Shown here: positions 6,226-8,231 of the stretch, piece by piece
Layout: each line of letters starts with the position of its first letter
Position numbering within the stretch: the first letter of the stretch is position 1
DNA from: Caulobacteraceae bacterium
GTDB lineage: Bacteria > Pseudomonadota > Alphaproteobacteria > Caulobacterales > Caulobacteraceae
NCBI GenBank assembly: GCA_020852035.1
Contig: JADZBR010000226.1
Coordinates: 1 to 8,231 of the forward strand
Reading direction: 5' to 3'
Length of the DNA: 8,231 nucleotides
Program-made: the position numbers and the translations under genes
Notes under the pieces: model-generated
Database searches by the model: none
Seen by the model: only the letters and a program-made list of their open reading frames with translations
Told to the model about the DNA's origin: nothing

Positions 6226-6687
6226 TCAGTGCTGAACGAGCCCTCCCACCGCGACGGGCGGGACGTGGCCATCGGCGGGACGCGCGGCGGCGAGCGCGAG
6301 GCCGACGTCGACAAGAGAGGATCGCCGCAAGCCGGCGACCTCTGAAATCGGCGTCCAGGCGACCTCCAGGGTGTCGCCGTTCGGCTCCGGACGCAGTCGG
6401 CCGCCGGTGATCCGGGCCTCGTAGAAGATGCCGACGTTGTGGTGCTCGGGCCCGCCAGGCACGGCGCGTTCAGCGGCTGGGATGACCCGGGAGTCGACGC
6501 CGAGCAGCCGTTCGACCACGGCCTCGCCGCCGGTTTCCTCGGCGACTTCGCGGATGACGGCGTCGAGCGGGTGCTCGGCGTGTTCGACCTTGCCGCCGGG
6601 GAGGGTCCAGTTGTTCGACAGGTGGCGCACCAGCAGCACCCGCTGGTTCTCGACGCACACGGCGTAGGCCGCCAGCCGGAAACTCAT
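6226..6687 (-). CDS. Nudix hydrolase (MutT-like), substrate unknown
   Basis: Nudix enzymes hydrolyse a nucleoside diphosphate linked to another group. The 153-residue protein starts MSFRLAAYAVCVENQRVLLV and has a perfect Nudix box at 32-54: G32, E38, then REVAEETGG from R46, fitting Gx5Ex7REUXEEXGU. The preceding WTLPGG is typical of MutT-like domains. The rest, with HHNVGIFYEARITGG and TLEVAWTPISEVAGL, completes one Nudix fold with no extra domain, and nothing visible fixes the substrate. The ATG at 6687 lies 3 bp after the stop of the frameshifted Nudix gene, and GGGAG is well placed 6 nt before it, so translation is probably coupled. It is the last gene of the trmB-Nudix-Nudix run and converges on ppa; no clear terminator is visible in the 28-bp gap. 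Confidence 0.92.
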   Translation of the reverse strand: MSFRLAAYAVCVENQRVLLVRHLSNNWTLPGGKVEHAEHPLDAVIREVAEETGGEAVVERLLGVDSRVIPAAERAVPGGPEHHNVGIFYEARITGGRLRPEPNGDTLEVAWTPISEVAGLRRSSLVDVGLALAAARPADGHVPPVAVGGLVQH

Positions 6688-6690
6688 TCC

Positions 6691-7178
6691 CTACTCCCAG
6701 GCGATGGCGACCGGCTCGCCCGGCCAGCGTCCGGCGAGCACCTCAGGCAGCAGACCGGCGAGGCCCTTGGGATAGATGGTCTCCGCCGAGGCGGCGATCT
6801 GCGCCAGGGTCCACCAGCGGGCGTCGTCCATGAAGCGGTGCTCGAGCTCCGTCCAGCCGTCGCGCACGAGGTCGCCGCCCGCGCAGCGGGCGACGATGAA
6901 GGTTTCCTGGAAGAGCCGGGGCGGGTCCCCAACGTCGAGCCCCGGCATGACGCCCTCGCTGCGCCACACCGCGGGGCCGAGGTCGACGATGGCGATGCCG
7001 GTCTCCTCGAGATTTCGCGCAGCGCGGCGTCCTCGACGGTCTCGCCGGGCTCGATCCCGCCGCCGCAGGTGAACCAGAAGGGCGCGGAGTCCGGCTGGGC
7101 GGGCAGGCGGCCGCGGAACAGCAGCAGTCGATCCTCGGGATCGAGCAGCAGGACCCGGACGGTGGGACGGACTTGCAT
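6691..7178 (-). pseudogene. Nudix hydrolase gene broken by a one-base frameshift in the Nudix box
   Basis: The first 56 codons from ATG 7178 encode a normal Nudix start (MQVRPTVRVLLLDPEDRLLL, WFTCGGGIEPGETVEDAALREI), with G40, E46, R54 and E55 in place. Next the reading frame goes wrong. The rest of the domain, LEETGIAIVDLG onward to EPVAIAWE and the TAG at 6691, is in the -1 frame. Stepping back one base at about 7009-7013 rejoins them as REILEETG, a perfect box, and gives a 162-residue protein of ordinary length. So one base appears to be missing. Read without correction, frame 1 stays open for another 108 codons to a TGA that overlaps the next gene's ATG. The cause could be a recent mutation, a sequencing or assembly error, or, less likely, recoding: no canonical X XXY YYZ slippery heptamer is visible. 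It lies 9 bp after trmB. Substrate unknown. Confidence 0.85.
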
Positions 7179-7187
7179 GCGCCCGAT

Positions 7188-7874
7188 CTAGACGGGCTCG
7201 GCGATCCGCACAAAGTCGAGGAACACCGGCGGCACGTCGCCCAGGCGCTTTTCCTCGTAGCGGGTGGCGACATGGTCGGCCGGCGGGGCGCGCCAGTCGC
7301 CGGCGCATTCGGCCGGCCAGTCGAAGTGCGGCGAGGCCAGGAACCGGCCCAGGGCCTCGTCGGCGTAGTCGCCCCAGTCGGTGGCGAAGCGCAAGAGCCC
7401 GCCGGGTTTCAGGACGCGGGCGAGTTCGGCGACGGTCTCCGGCTGCACCAGGCGGCGCTTGTTGTGCCGCGCCTTCGGCCAGGGGTCGGGGAAGAGGATG
7501 AAGACGCGGGCCAGGCTCGCGTCCGGCAGTCGGGCGAGGAGGTCGCGCGCGTCGCCGTCGTGGATGCGGACGTTCCCAAGCCCGCGCTCGTCGACGTGGC
7601 GCAGGGCGCTGGCGACGCCGTTCTGGAAGGGCTCGGCGCCGAGGAGCAGCACGTCGGGATGGCGGGCGGCCTGTTCGGCCATGTGCTCGCCGCCGCCGAA
7701 GCCGATCTCCAGCCACGCCTCGTGCGCCGCCGGCGCCAGGTCCAGCGGCCGGAAGGCCCCGGCCGGCGGCCGCAGGCGCGGCAGCAGGGTCTGCATCAGC
7801 GCCGCCTGGCGCGGCTTGATCGGCCGGCCCTTCAGGCGGCCGAAGGAGCGCAGGGCGGGTGCGGAGTCGGTCAT
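7188..7874 (-). CDS. trmB: tRNA (guanine-N7-)-methyltransferase
   Basis: TrmB uses S-adenosylmethionine to methylate G46 in the variable loop of tRNAs. The 228-residue protein has the family's N-terminal RSFGRLKGRPIKPRQ (9-23), the SAM-binding LEIGFGGGEH (55-64), the acidic LLGAEPFQNG (77-86), the hallmark FPDPWPKARHNKRRL (128-142), VLKPGGLLRFATDW (154-167) and the C-terminal TRYEEKRL (204-211). The ATG at 7874 is preceded by a GGAAGGCAGGA purine stretch. It lies 84 bp after mscL and 9 bp before the frameshifted Nudix gene, so it probably leads that short operon. The gap upstream holds a 6-bp stem (7910-7926) without a U-run and one GANTC site near 7941. No clear promoter hexamers were found there. 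Confidence 0.97.
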   Translation of the reverse strand: MTDSAPALRSFGRLKGRPIKPRQAALMQTLLPRLRPPAGAFRPLDLAPAAHEAWLEIGFGGGEHMAEQAARHPDVLLLGAEPFQNGVASALRHVDERGLGNVRIHDGDARDLLARLPDASLARVFILFPDPWPKARHNKRRLVQPETVAELARVLKPGGLLRFATDWGDYADEALGRFLASPHFDWPAECAGDWRAPPADHVATRYEEKRLGDVPPVFLDFVRIAEPV

Positions 7875-7958
7875 CGCCTCGTTTCCTGCCTTCCCTCGCG
7901 GGCCGGCGGCGGCGCCGATTGCGCCGGTCGGGGGGACTACCGAATCCGCGGGGCGGCG

Positions 7959-8231
7959 TCAGCCCTCCTTGGCGGCCTGCGACTTCAGCAGATCGCGGAT
8001 CTCGGTCAGCAGCGCCTCCTGCGGCGGCGGCGCGGCCTCGGTCGGCTCCTCCGCCTGGGTGCGGCGGATGGTGTTGACGATCTTGACCAGCACGAACACC
8101 GCCCAGGCGACGATCAGGAACTGGATCACAGTGTTGACGAAGGCGCCGTACTGGATGGCCACCGCGTCCGCCGCGGCCGTCGCCGGATTGTCGGGCCGCA
8201 GCACCCACTGCAGGTCGGAGAAATCCATCCC
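7959..8231 (-). CDS. mscL: Large-conductance mechanosensitive channel MscL, C-terminal 90 residues (cut by the window edge)
   Basis: MscL is a pentameric inner-membrane channel that opens under high membrane tension to release solutes during osmotic downshock. The visible part is the periplasmic loop end (DFSDLQWVLRPDNPATA), the second transmembrane helix (about YGAFVNTVIQFLIVAWAVFV then LVKIVNTI), and the cytoplasmic C-terminal helix with the family's LLTEIRDLLKSQ. The amino-terminal half, with the pore-lining first helix, lies beyond 8231: the frame stays open to the edge, and the ATG at 8228 is an internal methionine, not the start. The region AEEPTEAAPPPQ between the second transmembrane helix and the terminal helix is a typical charged and proline-rich linker. 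trmB follows after 84 bp in the same direction. Confidence 0.95.
   Translation of the reverse strand, partial: GMDFSDLQWVLRPDNPATAAADAVAIQYGAFVNTVIQFLIVAWAVFVLVKIVNTIRRTQAEEPTEAAPPPQEALLTEIRDLLKSQAAKEG

Noticed and set aside
6691..8208. 505-codon minus-strand frame running from mscL through trmB
   Set aside because: Only its last 106 codons are real (the tail of the frameshifted Nudix gene). Upstream it is an Arg/Pro-rich out-of-frame reading of trmB and mscL.

Overview
The window is GC-rich, densely packed chromosomal DNA that looks alphaproteobacterial, most likely Caulobacterales (Caulobacter/Phenylobacterium/Brevundimonas type). The grounds are the IF2 amino terminus (VRQSFSHGRSKTVVVE), the fused YlxR-L7Ae-like protein between nusA and infB, the acidic C-terminal extension of NusA, and an inverted repeat whose spurious translations (RFRGDE, ESGDPG) recur in that group. 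The assignment rests on recalled family features, not on a search.

Left part (1-4997, minus strand): the conserved translation/transcription operon rimP - nusA - ylxR/L7Ae-like - infB, read right to left. infB runs off the left edge just after its NKxD motif. RimP (30S maturation), NusA (elongation/termination factor), the RNA-binding fusion protein and IF2 form the usual bacterial nusA-infB set. A 108-bp inverted-repeat element sits between nusA and the ylxR-like gene. Upstream of rimP lie a good minus-strand promoter, a leader of about 86 nt with an intrinsic terminator, and a TTG start, an arrangement that suggests transcription attenuation of the operon.

Middle (5022-6197, plus strand): a NudK-type Nudix hydrolase, diverging from rimP over a shared -10 region, then a complete family I inorganic pyrophosphatase with all expected active-site residues.

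Right part (6226-8231, minus strand): mscL (its amino-terminal part lies beyond the right edge), trmB, a Nudix gene broken by a one-base frameshift inside its Nudix box, and a second intact Nudix gene 3 bp further on. trmB and the two Nudix genes are nearly contiguous and probably cotranscribed.

No stretch over 300 bases lacks a gene. The content is mostly housekeeping and I see no defence system, phage, CRISPR array or RNA gene. The points most worth checking are the rimP leader attenuator with its overlapping divergent promoters, the frameshifted Nudix gene, the inverted repeat inside the operon, and the YlxR-YlxQ-like fusion.
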